From: CAVVXX01 sp052389895
GTDB lineage: Bacteria > Pseudomonadota > Alphaproteobacteria > Micropepsales > Micropepsaceae
DNA: 64,000 bases
Direction of reading: 5' to 3'
Assembly (NCBI GenBank): GCA_052389895.1
Contig: JBQTHM010000039.1
Location: 1-64,000 of the forward strand
How positions within the stretch are numbered: the stretch's first letter is position 1; each line of letters starts with the position of its first letter. Both the position numbers and the translations under genes were made by a program. Below are positions 16,524 to 25,275 of the stretch, piece by piece. The notes beneath the pieces were generated by a model. That model was given only the letters and a program-made list of their open reading frames with translations. It was not told the origin of the DNA and ran no database searches.

Positions 16524-16688
16524 TCAGACCACCTCTGGCGGGGCGGGTTCGCCCTCGGCGAGCGGGTTTGCGGGAGGCGGCGGAGCGGCAGGCTTCACCG
16601 CCTCCACCGCTTCATGGCTTAGCTTGATGACAGCGAGGATGTCTACGACCACAACCGTAAGAATGAAGACGAGCCCCGCCTAGCGCAT
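16524..16688 (-). pseudogene. Small membrane protein frame with an early amber stop
   Basis: A minus-strand frame of 55 codons shows typical coding composition: one transmembrane segment (AGLVFILTVVVVDILAVIKL), then an acidic, Pro-rich tail ending PLAEGEPAPPEVV. The only nearby ATG (16688) is followed by CGC and then TAG, so translation would stop at codon 3. The first other start is a GTG in the middle of the membrane segment. It may be a fresh pseudogene or a read error. It lies 11 bases after the stop of the membrane gene upstream on the same strand. Confidence 0.4.
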
Positions 16689-16699
16689 GGAGCGGTTGC

Positions 16700-17692
16700 C
16701 TAGCCGCGTTCCGTCTGGCTCGCAATGCCGGTCGCCACTATGCCGCGGTAGGCGCGCGCGGTGGCAGCGTAGAGCATCGCCGAAAACAGCACATAGAGCA
16801 GGAAGGAGGCAGCGATCAGCGGCGGCAGCCGGGGCAGCGCGTCCTGCGCGAGTATGGAGAAAGCGTTCCAGTCGGCCAATGCGGAAAGCCGTTCTCTTAT
16901 GGCACCGACCCAATTTGGCAGGAGCACGAAAAACGCGATGACCTTGGCGGCCCCCGCGATCATCGCAAGTGCCACAAGCGGCGGTACCAGAGAGACATAG
17001 ATTGCCAAGATCCTCCAGACATTGCCTTTCGACAGCGTCCAGCTCCGCAACAGGTCAAGTTTCTTTTCCGAGACGATTAGCGGCGGAAGAAAGAAGTTCA
17101 GCCGTATGCTTATGTAGGCGGCGAGCGCCAATATCGTGAGAAAGGCCGCAACGCAAATTGCGATCGCCGCTGAAACGCTGACATCGGCTAGCACAGCAAC
17201 CGCAACCACAACCACAATTATAAACGCGAAAACAAGGACGACGTTCGCGGCGTATACGATCAAGTAGGTCGCGAACCAGGCGCCGAACAATTTCCAGACG
17301 GAGGCGCCGAGCCAGAAATTCGCGGAAGCAATATTCGTGTCCAACCCCATCGACACGCGCGTAAGTCCGATCGCCGCCGCAGATTGCAAGAAGAGGTTCA
17401 ACAGAAAAAACACGATTGCCAGACGATAGAATTCGCCATACGAAACCAGCAGCCCGGTCAGGATGCGCCGGGCCGTCTCCTCGCCGCCAATTTCGCTCGC
17501 TTCCCGCAACAATTCGGGCAATAACGCGGCAAGATCGCCAGGCAACCCGCGAGCGGGCTCGGCGAGCAGGAACCATCCGGAAACAAGAACGAGCAGATAC
17601 GGCAGCCAAGCCACGCCGAGCGCGCGATCAAACCCGCCCAGCCCGAACGCGTAGGCGCGGGCGATGGACGCAAAAACAGGAATCTTACGCAT
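16700..17692 (-). CDS. Polytopic membrane protein, paralogue of the upstream gene
   Basis: 330 residues, starting MRKIPVFASIARAYAFGLG. About six hydrophobic segments, including long Val/Ala/Ile runs (FIIVVVVAVAVL). It shares with the next gene upstream the start M-x-KIPV, LGVAWLPYLLV, the pattern RLxFxLPxxVV-E and SKGNVWRI / TFGNFWRI, so the two are tandem paralogues, probably from a local duplication. No known domain recognised. Twenty-one bases separate it from its paralogue, so they form an operon. Confidence 0.8.
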   Translation of the reverse strand: MRKIPVFASIARAYAFGLGGFDRALGVAWLPYLLVLVSGWFLLAEPARGLPGDLAALLPELLREASEIGGEETARRILTGLLVSYGEFYRLAIVFFLLNLFLQSAAAIGLTRVSMGLDTNIASANFWLGASVWKLFGAWFATYLIVYAANVVLVFAFIIVVVVAVAVLADVSVSAAIAICVAAFLTILALAAYISIRLNFFLPPLIVSEKKLDLLRSWTLSKGNVWRILAIYVSLVPPLVALAMIAGAAKVIAFFVLLPNWVGAIRERLSALADWNAFSILAQDALPRLPPLIAASFLLYVLFSAMLYAATARAYRGIVATGIASQTERG

Positions 17693-17713
17693 ACACTCCC
17701 GCTCGCAACCAGC

Positions 17714-18595
17714 TCAGCTCTGTGCCGCCCCCTGCGAACCAGTGCGCGAGCGATAGGCAAACGCCCCCGCACCAGCCGTGAGCCCGAGATTGGCAATCGA
17801 AAGAATGATCCAAACCGGAATCATGATGAGAAGTCCGATGCCCACCTCCGATTGCAATTGCTGGAGTTTGGCGGCCGCGTCCGTGCCCTCCGACGCCATA
17901 ATGCCCAAAGCGAATTCGGGGCCGAGCACCGCCGCCTGTATCATGGATTGAACGATGCTTATGGGAATGACGATGGCGAGCCAAACTACCATGATCCGCC
18001 AGAAATTCCCGAAAGTCAGGTGATATCCACGTTTGATGCTCATCGTATTTTCCGCGACGACAACTGCCGGAAGCAGAAAGATGAGCCTAACCGCAACGAG
18101 AACCAGGGCAAGCGCCAGGATCACGCCGCCAATGCCGGTCACAGACAAGGCGGCATCCGCATCTCCCGCGCCGACTATGAAGGCAAGAATGCCGAGCACG
18201 ATGCCGCCCACAACGGCCAAACCGACGATCAGAAGAATGACGAGCACATATGCGCCGATCAGGCGCCAAACCGGCTTGTCCAGGGAGAAATAGAAGAACT
18301 TTCTGCCCGGGTCCATGCCCAGCGCCATGCGCATCACTTCCACCATTATCATCGCCGTGGCTACGACGGCGACAAACACGAATACGGGAAGAAGCAGCAG
18401 CGACCCGCCGAGAGTGCTCAGATCTTGTGTAGTTGTGAACGTCTGCAACGCGGAAATATAGGGCAAGAGCAGGAAATAACCCGCAACGCACACGAGCAGG
18501 AACGGGAACCAAGCGACGCCCAGAATGCTGAGAATGTTGCCAAAGGCAAAACTGTAAGCGTAGGCGATCGTTTTTCCGACCGGGATCTTCCCCAT
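17714..18595 (-). CDS. Polytopic membrane protein
   Basis: 293 residues from ATG 18595 (MGKIPVGKTIAYAYSFAFGN), with GGGAGG before it; the longer frame upstream lacks a ribosome site. About six membrane segments. Marks shared with the paralogue downstream: GVAWFPFLLV, a central cytoplasmic loop KRGYHLTFGNFWRI, and RLIFLLPAVVVAE. The last 25 residues are polar. The family is seen as unnamed membrane proteins in alphaproteobacteria; the function is unknown. Divergent from trmFO, with about 118 bases between the starts. Confidence 0.8.
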   Translation of the reverse strand: MGKIPVGKTIAYAYSFAFGNILSILGVAWFPFLLVCVAGYFLLLPYISALQTFTTTQDLSTLGGSLLLLPVFVFVAVVATAMIMVEVMRMALGMDPGRKFFYFSLDKPVWRLIGAYVLVILLIVGLAVVGGIVLGILAFIVGAGDADAALSVTGIGGVILALALVLVAVRLIFLLPAVVVAENTMSIKRGYHLTFGNFWRIMVVWLAIVIPISIVQSMIQAAVLGPEFALGIMASEGTDAAAKLQQLQSEVGIGLLIMIPVWIILSIANLGLTAGAGAFAYRSRTGSQGAAQS

Positions 18596-18713
18596 ATGCC
18601 CCTCCCCCCGAAGGCGGCGATTTCTTCTTTGCACAGGTTTATAACAGTTTTGCGGCGGTGCCCAAGGTACGCACGCGATTGTTATTGCTCCATCAGGGAG
18701 TTATGCCCAGCCA

Positions 18714-20066
18714 ATGACGGCGCTCATCCATGTTGTCGGTGGCGGACTAGCCGGCTGCGAGGCGGCATGGCAGGCGGCACGCGCGGGCGCGCGCGTCGTG
18801 TTGCACGAGATGCGCCCCGCGCGCATGACGCCCGCGCATACGAGCGAATGCCTGGCCGAGCTTGTGTGCTCCAATTCCTTTCGTTCGGACGACGCCGACT
18901 ACAACGCCGTCGGCTTGCTGCATGAGGAGATGCGGCGAGCAGATTCGCTCATTATGCGCGCGGCCGACGGGCACAAGCTGCCCGCGGGCGGCGCACTGGC
19001 CGTGGACCGCAACGGATTTTCGGCAGCCGTAGAGGCGGCATGCGCGTCGCATCCACGCATCGAAATCGTGCGTAAAGAAATTGCCGGCCTGCCGCCCATC
19101 GATTGGCCTGACACGATCATTGCGACGGGTCCTCTAACTTCGCCTGCGCTGGCCGATGCCTTGCGCAAGCTCACGGGCGAAGATTCTCTCGCCTTCTTCG
19201 ACGCCATAGCGCCGATCGTCTATCGTGAAACGATCAATATGGGAGTTGCGTGGCTGCAATCGCGTTACGACAAAAAAGGGCCCGGCGGTGGAGAGGCGGA
19301 CTACATCAATTGCCCGCTGAACAAGGAACAGTACGAGGCGTTTGTGGCCGCGCTGCGCAATGGCGACGCGGTGCAGTTCCGCGATTGGGAAAAGGACACG
19401 CCCTACTTCGAAGGTTGCCTTCCCGTGGAAGTCATGGCGGCTCGCGGGCTCGACACGCTTCGGTGGGGGCCGATGAAGCCCGTCGGGCTGTGTGACCCGC
19501 ATACGGGGCGCAGGCCCTATGCCGTTGTGCAGCTGCGTCAAGACAATGCGTTGGGCACGCTGTGGAACGTGGTTGGGTTCCAGACGAAACTAAAATATGG
19601 CGAACAGGTACGCGTGCTCCGGATGATTCCGGGTCTGGAAAATGCCGAATTCGCGCGCCTTGGCGGCATTCATCGTAATTCGTTTCTGAATTCGCCCAAG
19701 CTGCTGGACGCGCAGTTGCGATTGAAGGCGCAGCCAAATCTTCGCTTCGCTGGCCAGATCACCGGCGTGGAAGGCTATGTCGAAAGCGCGGCCATTGGAT
19801 TGCTTGCCGGTCGCTTTGCCGCCGCCGAGCAAATGGGCGCGGACGTTTCATTGCCGCCCGAAACGACGGCACTGGGCGCGCTTCTCAATCACATCACGCG
19901 TGGCGCGGACTCCCGCTCATTCCAGCCGATGAACGCCAACTTCGGATTGTTTCCGGAAATTCCGAACTGCGCCGTCCGCGGCCGCGAGCGCAAGAAACTG
20001 CTCGGCCGCCGCGCGCTCGCCGATCTCGATCGATGGCTTGGCGCCGCGCGCATGGCGGCGGAATAG
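18714..20066 (+). CDS. trmFO: Methylenetetrahydrofolate-tRNA (uracil-5-)-methyltransferase
   Basis: Makes 5-methyluridine-54 in tRNA using methylene-THF and FADH2. 450 residues. FAD-binding GGGLAGCEAA at residues 9-18, the first active Cys in LVCSNSFRSDD (about residue 52), the second Cys in YFEGCLPVEVMA, and PMKPVGL, all as in TrmFO. The ATG at 18714 fits. This folate type replaces the SAM-dependent TrmA of enterics and is usual in alphaproteobacteria. It is convergent with the phytoene-synthase-like gene, the usual neighbour in this class. Confidence 0.96.
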   Translation: MTALIHVVGGGLAGCEAAWQAARAGARVVLHEMRPARMTPAHTSECLAELVCSNSFRSDDADYNAVGLLHEEMRRADSLIMRAADGHKLPAGGALAVDRNGFSAAVEAACASHPRIEIVRKEIAGLPPIDWPDTIIATGPLTSPALADALRKLTGEDSLAFFDAIAPIVYRETINMGVAWLQSRYDKKGPGGGEADYINCPLNKEQYEAFVAALRNGDAVQFRDWEKDTPYFEGCLPVEVMAARGLDTLRWGPMKPVGLCDPHTGRRPYAVVQLRQDNALGTLWNVVGFQTKLKYGEQVRVLRMIPGLENAEFARLGGIHRNSFLNSPKLLDAQLRLKAQPNLRFAGQITGVEGYVESAAIGLLAGRFAAAEQMGADVSLPPETTALGALLNHITRGADSRSFQPMNANFGLFPEIPNCAVRGRERKKLLGRRALADLDRWLGAARMAAE

Positions 20067-20093
20067 TTCATGCATCTCCGGGGACAGTTTGCT

Positions 20094-20918
20094 TCAGATT
20101 CTTCCCGTCAAACGCGCGCGCAGCATTGCTAGTTGACGTCGAGTTCGAGTCACATCGGTTGCATCGCGAAACGGATTGAACGAGGCACCCCTCATGACGC
20201 GTAAATAAACCGGGCAAAGCGCGGCTGGAAGCAGTGCGGGCAATGCCGTGCCGGCACGCACGGCTCGCGCAGCGTCCAAATGCGCTTCGGCGGCAATAGC
20301 GATTTTTTCCATCGCGGTATTCACTGCCGGAATAATGCGCCCGGCGAACACGTCTTCGGCATTCAGGCCCGTCTGAGCCGCAATATCGTGCGGGATCACG
20401 AGGCGGCGATGCGCGGCGCGGAAAGGCAACGCCCGCAACAGGCCTGTCAATGCGTAGGCAATACCGGCCTCTCTGAAATTGCCGGGCGCAGTGTCACCGT
20501 CAAGGATACGCCCGGCCAGGCGCATCACGCTGCCTGAAGTCGCGTCAGCGTAGGCTTCCATTTCGGCCAGATTCGCGAATGGCTCCGATTCAAAATCGCT
20601 TTCGCGCGCCTCGATGATTTGCAGAAACAGGCTTTGCGGTAGCGTGTGCCCTCGCAACGTTTCCGACAATGCAAGCAGCGCCTGATGGGCGCGCGGCCGG
20701 CCATCGTAAAGCTCGCCGATTGCTTCACGCCACCACTGCAGACGGATAGCGCCCATAAACGCGTCGTGCGCCACTTCCGCGGTCTTGGCGATTTCATGAT
20801 TTGTTGCATAAAGCGCGAATAGATGCGGCCGCATGTGCGCCGGCGCGAACAGCGCCGACAGATAGCGGTCGTAGTCGTCGCGGCGCACCTCGGCAGCGCA
20901 CCAGTCGATCGGGCTCAC
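20094..20918 (-). CDS. Squalene/phytoene synthase family protein (NDUFAF6-like)
   Basis: 274 residues. The body fits the COG1562 squalene/phytoene synthase fold: LFALYATNHEIAKTA near residue 35 and RLQWWREAIGEL near 58, then GSVMRLAGRIL and a mid-protein AYALTGLLRALPF. The two Asp-rich DxxxD metal sites needed for prenyl condensation are not visible, so it is more like the non-enzymatic group that includes the mitochondrial complex I assembly factor NDUFAF6. It is usually found between secF and trmFO, as here. No carotenoid genes lie nearby. Confidence 0.8.
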   Translation of the reverse strand: MSPIDWCAAEVRRDDYDRYLSALFAPAHMRPHLFALYATNHEIAKTAEVAHDAFMGAIRLQWWREAIGELYDGRPRAHQALLALSETLRGHTLPQSLFLQIIEARESDFESEPFANLAEMEAYADATSGSVMRLAGRILDGDTAPGNFREAGIAYALTGLLRALPFRAAHRRLVIPHDIAAQTGLNAEDVFAGRIIPAVNTAMEKIAIAAEAHLDAARAVRAGTALPALLPAALCPVYLRVMRGASFNPFRDATDVTRTRRQLAMLRARLTGRI

Positions 20919-20927
20919 GCAAAGGGG

Positions 20928-20952
20928 AAGGGCCGCCCTGGGGACGGCCCTT
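20928..20952 (-). terminator. Hairpin between the PuuD-like and phytoene-synthase-like genes
   Basis: A perfect 8-bp stem AAGGGCCG / CGGCCCTT with a 9-base loop lies between the stop at 20973 and the start at 20918. On the minus strand it is followed by CCCCTTTG, so the T-run is poor; it may end or slow transcripts from the PuuD-like gene. Confidence 0.45.
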
Positions 20953-20972
20953 CTCCAAAAGCAATGCCAAGC

Positions 20973-21587
20973 TCAATACAGGTTCTGCGCCGAAACCATC
21001 GAGAAAAGCATCGGCACCGAAAGCATGGTGTTGAGGCGCGACACGCGCCCCGCCAGCTTCGCAGCCTTGTCGCGACTTGGCTGATCGAGATTGGGATAGT
21101 CATTGCCAATGTTGAGCGCCTTCTTCTGGTTGGGCCAGATGATGAACCAGACATTGAACCACATGATGGTGCCAAGCCACATGCCGATGCCGATGCCGGT
21201 GTTTTTCGGCACGGCGAAGCCTTCAAGCGCACCCAGTGTGAATGCCGCGACCAGATAATCGTTCATGTAGGCCAGAATGATGCCGGTTATGATTGTGGCC
21301 ATCGCGCTCCAGCGGAACCAAAACAGCGCCTCTGGCGCGATGAACTTTGACACGCCCGGTTTCAACTCGGCGGGAATCTTGGGCATGGTCGGCGTCTGAA
21401 CGAAATTGAAATACCAGAGCAGGCCGATCCACATGACCCCTGAGAGCACATGCAGCCACCGCACGAGGAAAACCCAGAACGGATAACCGCCCCAGCCCTG
21501 GATTCCCAAATAGATCAGAAACACCAGGATCGCGAGCACGATGCCCACAATCACCGTATTGCGCAAATTTCCGAATATCGCGTCCAC
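20973..21587 (-). CDS. Urate hydroxylase PuuD-like membrane protein (membrane domain only)
   Basis: 204 residues with about five membrane segments. FLVRWLHVLSGVMWIGLLWYFNF near residue 40, PEALFWFRWSAMATIITGI and IMWFNVWFIIWPNQKKAL match the membrane domain of PuuD (DUF989), which in Agrobacterium-like bacteria oxidises urate and feeds electrons to a C-terminal cytochrome c. Here the cytochrome part is absent, so it may pass electrons to another protein or do something else. It occupies the place after secD where secF is normally found, and no purine-breakdown genes are near. Confidence 0.75.
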   Translation of the reverse strand: MDAIFGNLRNTVIVGIVLAILVFLIYLGIQGWGGYPFWVFLVRWLHVLSGVMWIGLLWYFNFVQTPTMPKIPAELKPGVSKFIAPEALFWFRWSAMATIITGIILAYMNDYLVAAFTLGALEGFAVPKNTGIGIGMWLGTIMWFNVWFIIWPNQKKALNIGNDYPNLDQPSRDKAAKLAGRVSRLNTMLSVPMLFSMVSAQNLY

Positions 21588-21657
21588 AGCGAGCCCCCTC
21601 GCGTGATTCCTGACGCTTTATAGCACCTGAGACGCGGCGATGCTCCGACTGGGCACG

Positions 21658-23268
21658 CTAGATAACTAGCGCCTTGGGGCGCGCCTGACGCAACCAGCCC
21701 GCCACGACCATCCGGGTTACCATTGTCGCAGTGAAAAACGATGTGATCACGCCGAGGCCCAAAGTCACGGCAAATCCTCGTACGGGCCCGGTTCCCACGA
21801 GATAAAGAATTGCCGCCGCAAGCACGTGCGTTGCATTTGTGTCGATGATGGTCGTGTAGGCGCGGCGGAAGCCCGCATCGACCGAGGCTATAATGGTTTT
21901 GCCCGATCGCAATTCTTCGCGAATGCGTTCGTAGATCAGCACGTTGGCGTCCACCGCCATGCCCATTGTAAGCACGATGCCCGCAATGCCGGGCAACGTC
22001 AGGGTCGCCTGCAGCGCGGTAAGGATCCCCATGAGAAGGATCATGTTCACAAGCAGCGCGACGTTCGCGAAGCCTCCGAACATTCCGTAGCTGAGAAACA
22101 TGAACGCGCCCACGCAAAGCAAACCACCCACGGCCGCGTACTTTCCCGCCTGCACGGAATCGGCACCCAGCTCTGCGCCAACCGTGCGTTCCTCGATGAC
22201 TTTAAGGGGCGCCGGCAACGCACCTGCGCGCAGCAGGCTTGCAAGATCGGACGCGTTTTGGACGGTGAAGTTGCCCGAAATCTGCCCTGCCCCGCCTAAG
22301 ATGGCTTCGCGAATCACGGGCGCAGACAGCACCTTGTTGTCCAGAACAATGGCGAACGGCCGGCCAACGTTTTCCTTGGTCACGTCACCGAATTTCTTGG
22401 CGCCGACGGAGTCAAAGCGAAAGTTGATGACAACCTCGCCGGTGCGCCCGTCGAAACCCTGCCGCGCGTCTACCAGCCTGTCACCCGAAACCATCACGCG
22501 GCGCTCGACCAGGAAGGGTGTCCGGCTTCCATCCGGATTATCCTGATAGAGCAACTCGTCGCCGAGCGGCACTACGCCTCGTGCCGCTTCCTCCGGAGAC
22601 GCCGAAACATCCACAAGCCGGAACGTCATCTTCGCGGTCTTGCCGAGGGCCTCTTTCAGGCGCTGGGGGTCCTGCAAGCCAGGCACCTGGATCAGAATGC
22701 GATCCTGCCCCTGCTGCTGGATAGCGGGTTCACGCGTGCCCAGCTCGTCGATGCGCCGGCGCACGACTTCGATGGACTGCGCCACAATCTCGCCGCGCGA
22801 CCGGTTCTTGTACGATTCCGACATGCGCAGAGCGATAACTCCGTCGGGTTGCACCGAGAGGTCGTATTCCCGCGTCCCCACGCCGAACAGCGTGCCCTGG
22901 GGCGCAGATAGCTCTTGCAGCAAATCGCGTGCTTCTTCGCGCCGGCCGGAATCGATAACGCGCAAGCTGACAGCATCGTCTGCGGCCCGGAGATCGGTAT
23001 AACCGATGCGGGCCTTGCGCAGGCGGGCCCGCACATCGCCTTGCAACGTTTGCAGGCGCTCCTTCGTCACGGCCGGCAAATCGACTTCCATAAGCAGATA
23101 GGAACCACCCTGGAGGTCGAGGCCGAGATTGATCGTCTGGCTGGGCAGCCAGGATGGAAATTTCTGCAAAACCGAATTGGGAAGAAAGTTCGGAATCGTG
23201 AATATCAGTCCGAGGAAAACGAGCACAGCAACAATAGTGACCGACCAGCGGCTGACGTAAAGCAACAT
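21658..23268 (-). CDS. secD: Protein translocase subunit SecD
   Basis: Helps SecYEG pull proteins across the membrane using the proton gradient. 536 residues: membrane segment 1 (residues 7-27), the start NLGLDLQGGSYLLMEVD, the large periplasmic domain, then from about residue 370 five more membrane segments with MGMAVDANVLIYERIREEL and the end FFTATMVTRMVVAGWLRQARP. So it is complete and not truncated. Its normal partner gene secF is not adjacent; a PuuD-like gene follows instead. YajC is just upstream, four bases away. Confidence 0.96.
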   Translation of the reverse strand: MLLYVSRWSVTIVAVLVFLGLIFTIPNFLPNSVLQKFPSWLPSQTINLGLDLQGGSYLLMEVDLPAVTKERLQTLQGDVRARLRKARIGYTDLRAADDAVSLRVIDSGRREEARDLLQELSAPQGTLFGVGTREYDLSVQPDGVIALRMSESYKNRSRGEIVAQSIEVVRRRIDELGTREPAIQQQGQDRILIQVPGLQDPQRLKEALGKTAKMTFRLVDVSASPEEAARGVVPLGDELLYQDNPDGSRTPFLVERRVMVSGDRLVDARQGFDGRTGEVVINFRFDSVGAKKFGDVTKENVGRPFAIVLDNKVLSAPVIREAILGGAGQISGNFTVQNASDLASLLRAGALPAPLKVIEERTVGAELGADSVQAGKYAAVGGLLCVGAFMFLSYGMFGGFANVALLVNMILLMGILTALQATLTLPGIAGIVLTMGMAVDANVLIYERIREELRSGKTIIASVDAGFRRAYTTIIDTNATHVLAAAILYLVGTGPVRGFAVTLGLGVITSFFTATMVTRMVVAGWLRQARPKALVI

Positions 23269-23272
23269 GGCG

Positions 23273-23569
23273 TCAGCCTTCGCTCTTTTCCGGCTGGCCT
23301 TTGGCGCGCACGTCGGACAGCGTGGACTTTACCACACGTACCTGTACGTTGTCGGCTATTTCGACCAGCACTTCGCCGTCTTCCTTCACCTTGATAACGC
23401 GGCCTACAATGCCGCCGGAAGTCACTACCGTGTCGCCCCGGCGAACGGCACTGACCATCGCCTGGTGTTGTTTCATTCGCTGCTGCTGTGGGCGAATGAG
23501 CAAGAAATACATGATCGCGAAAACAAGCAGCAACGGTACGAGAGACGTGAAGAGCGGATCGTTGAACAT
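23273..23569 (-). CDS. yajC: Preprotein translocase accessory subunit YajC
   Basis: 98 residues: one membrane segment near the N-terminus (LVPLLLVFAIMYFLLIRPQQQRMKQH) and a small cytoplasmic domain with RRGDTVVTSGGIVGRVIKV. Part of the SecDF-YajC complex. Placed directly before secD, the usual order. Ends with an acidic tail. Confidence 0.95.
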   Translation of the reverse strand: MFNDPLFTSLVPLLLVFAIMYFLLIRPQQQRMKQHQAMVSAVRRGDTVVTSGGIVGRVIKVKEDGEVLVEIADNVQVRVVKSTLSDVRAKGQPEKSEG

Positions 23570-23635
23570 GGCGGGCGATCTTAGAGGGCGCGGGGGACTA
23601 TAGCCCGCCGCCGACCGGTTGCAACCCGCCGGAAG

Positions 23636-24424
23636 CTAAGAGGACGAGGCCATTAAAAGTGGCTGCGGGTTGACCGGCTTGGTGCCGCGGCGGATTTCGA
23701 AGTGAAGCTGCGGCTCGCTCACATCGCCGGACGCACCGGCATAGGCGATAGTCTGTCCGCGCGCGACGCGCTGGCCGCGTTGAACGACGATTTCGCCGGT
23801 ATGTGCATAGGCCGTGACATAGCCGTTGTCGTGCCGGAGCAGCACAAGATTGCCGTAACCCTTCAGCTCGTTGCCTACATAGGTCACGGTGCCCGCCTCT
23901 GCGGCCAGCACCGGCGCGCCAGCGCGCGCGGCGATATTGATACCGTCGTTGCGTTCGCCGTTATTGCGAACGCCAAAAGGCGAAATGACCGGCCCGTTTA
24001 CCGGCCGGAGAAACTGGGCGCCGCTTGATTCGCTTCCAAAGCCAAAATCCTTCCACCACACAGCCTCCGTCGCCCTGGGAGCGGAAGGCTTCGGCCGGTA
24101 GGCCACAGCCACAGGCTGTTGGCGTCCGGGTAAAGTCGTACTGCGGGCGGGATGGTGCGGCGCTCGCTGCGTTAGCCGCCCATAGGCGGGCACCCTGATG
24201 GTTTGTCCCGCTAGCAGCGTATGGCGGTCGCGCAGGCCGTTTATGGCCACGATGTCGTCCTGGCGTACGTTATGGCGGTGCGCCAGCGAATACACGGTGT
24301 CGCCGCGCTCGACACGCACGCCGATGAAGCGCTCATTCCCATATCCGCCGTCGAAAGCCGTGGCGCAGTTGGCAAGCAGCAGCGGAATCAACGCAAGCAT
24401 GACCGCGCGCACGGCGCGCGCCAT
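23636..24424 (-). CDS. nlpD: LysM / M23 peptidase lipoprotein (NlpD-like)
   Basis: 262 residues from ATG 24424, chosen for its lipoprotein signal (ALIPLLLANC). One LysM domain (VERGDTVYSLAHRHNVRQDDI) binds peptidoglycan, a Pro-rich linker follows, then a LytM/M23 domain (SPFGVRNNGERNDGINIAARAG, ...QLHFEIRRGTKPVNP). The first zinc His of active M23 enzymes (G-x-x-H-x-G-x-D) reads N-D-G-I-N here, while the later H-x-H site reads QLHFE with only one His, so it is probably an amidase activator like NlpD/EnvC and not an enzyme. Four bases after pcm. Confidence 0.88.
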   Translation of the reverse strand: MARAVRAVMLALIPLLLANCATAFDGGYGNERFIGVRVERGDTVYSLAHRHNVRQDDIVAINGLRDRHTLLAGQTIRVPAYGRLTQRAPHHPARSTTLPGRQQPVAVAYRPKPSAPRATEAVWWKDFGFGSESSGAQFLRPVNGPVISPFGVRNNGERNDGINIAARAGAPVLAAEAGTVTYVGNELKGYGNLVLLRHDNGYVTAYAHTGEIVVQRGQRVARGQTIAYAGASGDVSEPQLHFEIRRGTKPVNPQPLLMASSS

Positions 24425-24428
24425 CACG

Positions 24429-25121
24429 TCACGACTTGCGGTCCTTTCCACGTTCACCCTCCGGCGGCAGTCCCGGCACCATGGGGACGAAAACCACGGG
24501 CAACAGCGCCTCGGCCGTGTAGCCCTTGGCGCTGTCTTCGGAGCGGATGATCTTGAGCAAATCTTGCGAAATGGTTTCGTAACCAACCGGAGCAACCATG
24601 ACGCCGCCGGGCCTTAACTGTTCGATAAGATTCTCGGGCACCTGGCGGAAGGCGGCAGTCGCAATCAACCGGTCGAAAGGCGCCTGCTCGGGCCAGCCCT
24701 GGTAGCCGTCGCCGTGGCGCGTCACGATGTTGTCGAGGCGGAGTTTGCGGAAGCGCGCCTCAGCCTCTTTCAGCAATGGCTTATGGCGTTCGACCGTGTA
24801 GACCATGCGCGCAAGGCGCGCGAGCACAGCCGCCTGATAGCCCGAACCGGTCCCGATTTCGAGCACGCGCATACGGTCGGAAAGCCCAAGCGCCTGCGTC
24901 ATGACGGCCACCACATAGGGCTGGCTGATCGTCTGCCCGCAGGCGATGGGGAGCGCCGTGTTGGCATAGGCGCTGCCGGTGAACGGCGCCTCCACGAAAA
25001 CATCGCGCGGCGTGCGTGCTATCGCCGCCAGCACATGTTCGTCGCTGATCCCCTGCTGGCGAAGGGCGTCGACGAGTTCGGCAACGCGGGGATCGGTGTT
25101 GTCGTTGCTCATTCGCGACAT
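24429..25121 (-). CDS. pcm: Protein-L-isoaspartate O-methyltransferase
   Basis: Methylates damaged isoaspartyl residues so they can be repaired. 230 residues. Visible: the SAM motif VLEIGTGSGYQAAVLA near residue 87, the substrate-binding ALPIACGQTISQPYVVAVMTQ before it, and QLRPGGVMVAPVG. Starts at ATG 25121 or 25112; a GGGGAAGGGGA run, part of the repeat just upstream, could act as ribosome site. Normally surE comes directly before pcm; here a palindromic repeat does. Confidence 0.94.
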   Translation of the reverse strand: MSRMSNDNTDPRVAELVDALRQQGISDEHVLAAIARTPRDVFVEAPFTGSAYANTALPIACGQTISQPYVVAVMTQALGLSDRMRVLEIGTGSGYQAAVLARLARMVYTVERHKPLLKEAEARFRKLRLDNIVTRHGDGYQGWPEQAPFDRLIATAAFRQVPENLIEQLRPGGVMVAPVGYETISQDLLKIIRSEDSAKGYTAEALLPVVFVPMVPGLPPEGERGKDRKS

Positions 25122-25250
25122 TCCCCTTCCCCCCTTGTGGGGGACGGTGTCCGGCTGAGCTTCGCGAAGCCGGACGGAAGGGGGGTAATGGAGCGATCAC
25201 CCCCCACCTGGCGCTTTGCGCCATCCTCCCCCTCAAGGGGGGAGGAATGG
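25122..25250. repeat. Palindromic repeat element, serS-pcm gap
   Basis: An element with a left C-rich/G-rich hairpin (25122-25146), an inner perfect hairpin GTCCGGCT-gagcttcgcga-AGCCGGAC, a GGCGCTTTGCGCC palindrome near 25209, and a right hairpin CCTCCCCC/GGGGGGAGG at 25226-25247. The right end matches the copy inside uvrA. It fills the space where surE lies in relatives. Confidence 0.8.
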
Positions 25251-25275
25251 AAGCGCGGAATCCGGACAAACATTT

